Below are positions 5,423 through 5,513 of a stretch of DNA of 5,513 nt, one piece after another. Source of the DNA: an uncultured Eubacteriaceae bacterium (GTDB taxonomy: Bacteria; Bacillota; Clostridia; Lachnospirales; CAG-274). The stretch covers positions 1 to 5,513 of the forward strand of contig CAMNCZ010000105.1 in assembly GCA_946534775.1 (NCBI GenBank), written 5' to 3'. Position 1 is the first letter of the stretch; each line of letters begins with the position of its first letter. The notes below the pieces were generated by a model. It did no database searches and had not been told where the DNA came from. It worked only from the letters and a program-made list of their open reading frames with translations. The position numbers and the translations under genes are program-made.

Positions 5423-5449
5423 TCATACAGGTGCCTGTCCCCTGTATGA
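5423..5449 (+). repeat. Isolated 9-bp palindrome, REP-like candidate
   Basis: TCATACAGG (5423-5431) is a perfect inverted match to CCTGTATGA (5441-5449) around TGCCTGTCC. It lies only 3 bases past the T-run of the rpsR terminator and has no T-run of its own on either strand, so it is not a second terminator. The central GGTGCCTGTCCCC resembles a motif I recall in scattered intergenic palindromes of many bacteria, sometimes linked to REP-associated Y1 transposases. A copy count in the genome would be decisive; only one copy is in this window. Strand is nominal for a palindrome. Confidence 0.4.
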
Positions 5450-5513
5450 GTGTTTATTTAAGAATTATAAAAACAAAAATCGAAATTAAGTTTAAATGGT
5501 TTGCAGGAACAGT
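5450..5513. other. AT-rich intergenic stretch at the window end, nothing identified
   Basis: Sixty-four AT-rich bases follow the palindrome. I see no open frame with a ribosome binding site, no stable hairpin and no convincing promoter pair. TATAAA at 5466-5471 has no matching -35 box. The stretch is probably the upstream region of a gene that begins beyond the window. Confidence 0.3.

Noticed and set aside
1..5513. CRISPR arrays, tRNA or rRNA genes, insertion sequences, phage or defence genes
   Set aside because: Nothing seen on either strand: no regularly spaced repeats, no cloverleaf-like segments, and no transposase or integrase frames. The only mobile-element hint is the palindrome at 5423-5449.

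Overview
The window looks like chromosomal DNA from a moderately low-GC Bacillota, probably class Clostridia (Oscillospiraceae/Ruminococcaceae-like). The evidence is strong AGGAGG-type ribosome binding sites, consensus sigma-A promoters with extended -10 elements, occasional TTG starts, a clostridial-style folate cluster with an embedded HD-domain hydrolase, and the rpsF-ssb-rpsR operon typical of Firmicutes. The taxonomy is inferred from style and gene content, not from a marker search.

Layout. Bases 1-73 hold the last codons of an unidentified plus-strand gene. A strong hairpin at about 96-136 follows. It serves mainly as the terminator of the minus-strand operon, which runs toward it. That operon (3270 down to 96) has one near-consensus promoter at 3242-3270 and four tightly packed genes in transcription order: folC, folE, an HD-domain phosphohydrolase, folP. 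The genes overlap or nearly touch (8 bp overlap, 2 bp gap, 4 bp overlap), so translational coupling is likely. The promoter shows that folC starts at 3205 and not at the further-upstream ATG at 3307. Divergent from folC is a plus-strand gene (3387-4190) for a multi-pass membrane protein resembling the DUF1189 family, with its own probable promoter and a probable terminator overlapping its stop codon. A second plus-strand operon follows: consensus promoter (4221-4249), an about 86-nt structured leader, rpsF (bS6), ssb, rpsR (bS18, zinc-type cysteines) and a clear intrinsic terminator (5382-5420). A separate 9-bp palindrome (5423-5449) of REP-like appearance lies just beyond it. Bases 5450-5513 are AT-rich with nothing I can call.

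How the genes work together. FolE makes dihydroneopterin triphosphate from GTP. FolP joins the pterin to p-aminobenzoate, and FolC adds glutamate to dihydropteroate and/or folates. FolB and FolK, the two enzymes between FolE and FolP, are not here, nor is any Nudix-type FolQ. The HD hydrolase sits between FolE and FolP and is a reasonable candidate for a pterin-phosphate dephosphorylation step. This is the most interesting point in the window, and it is inference from context. The second operon couples two small-subunit proteins that bind 16S rRNA as a heterodimer with the replication protein SSB; its leader may be an autoregulatory S6:S18 binding site. Apart from these points the window is ordinary housekeeping DNA, and I do not see an unequivocally new system.
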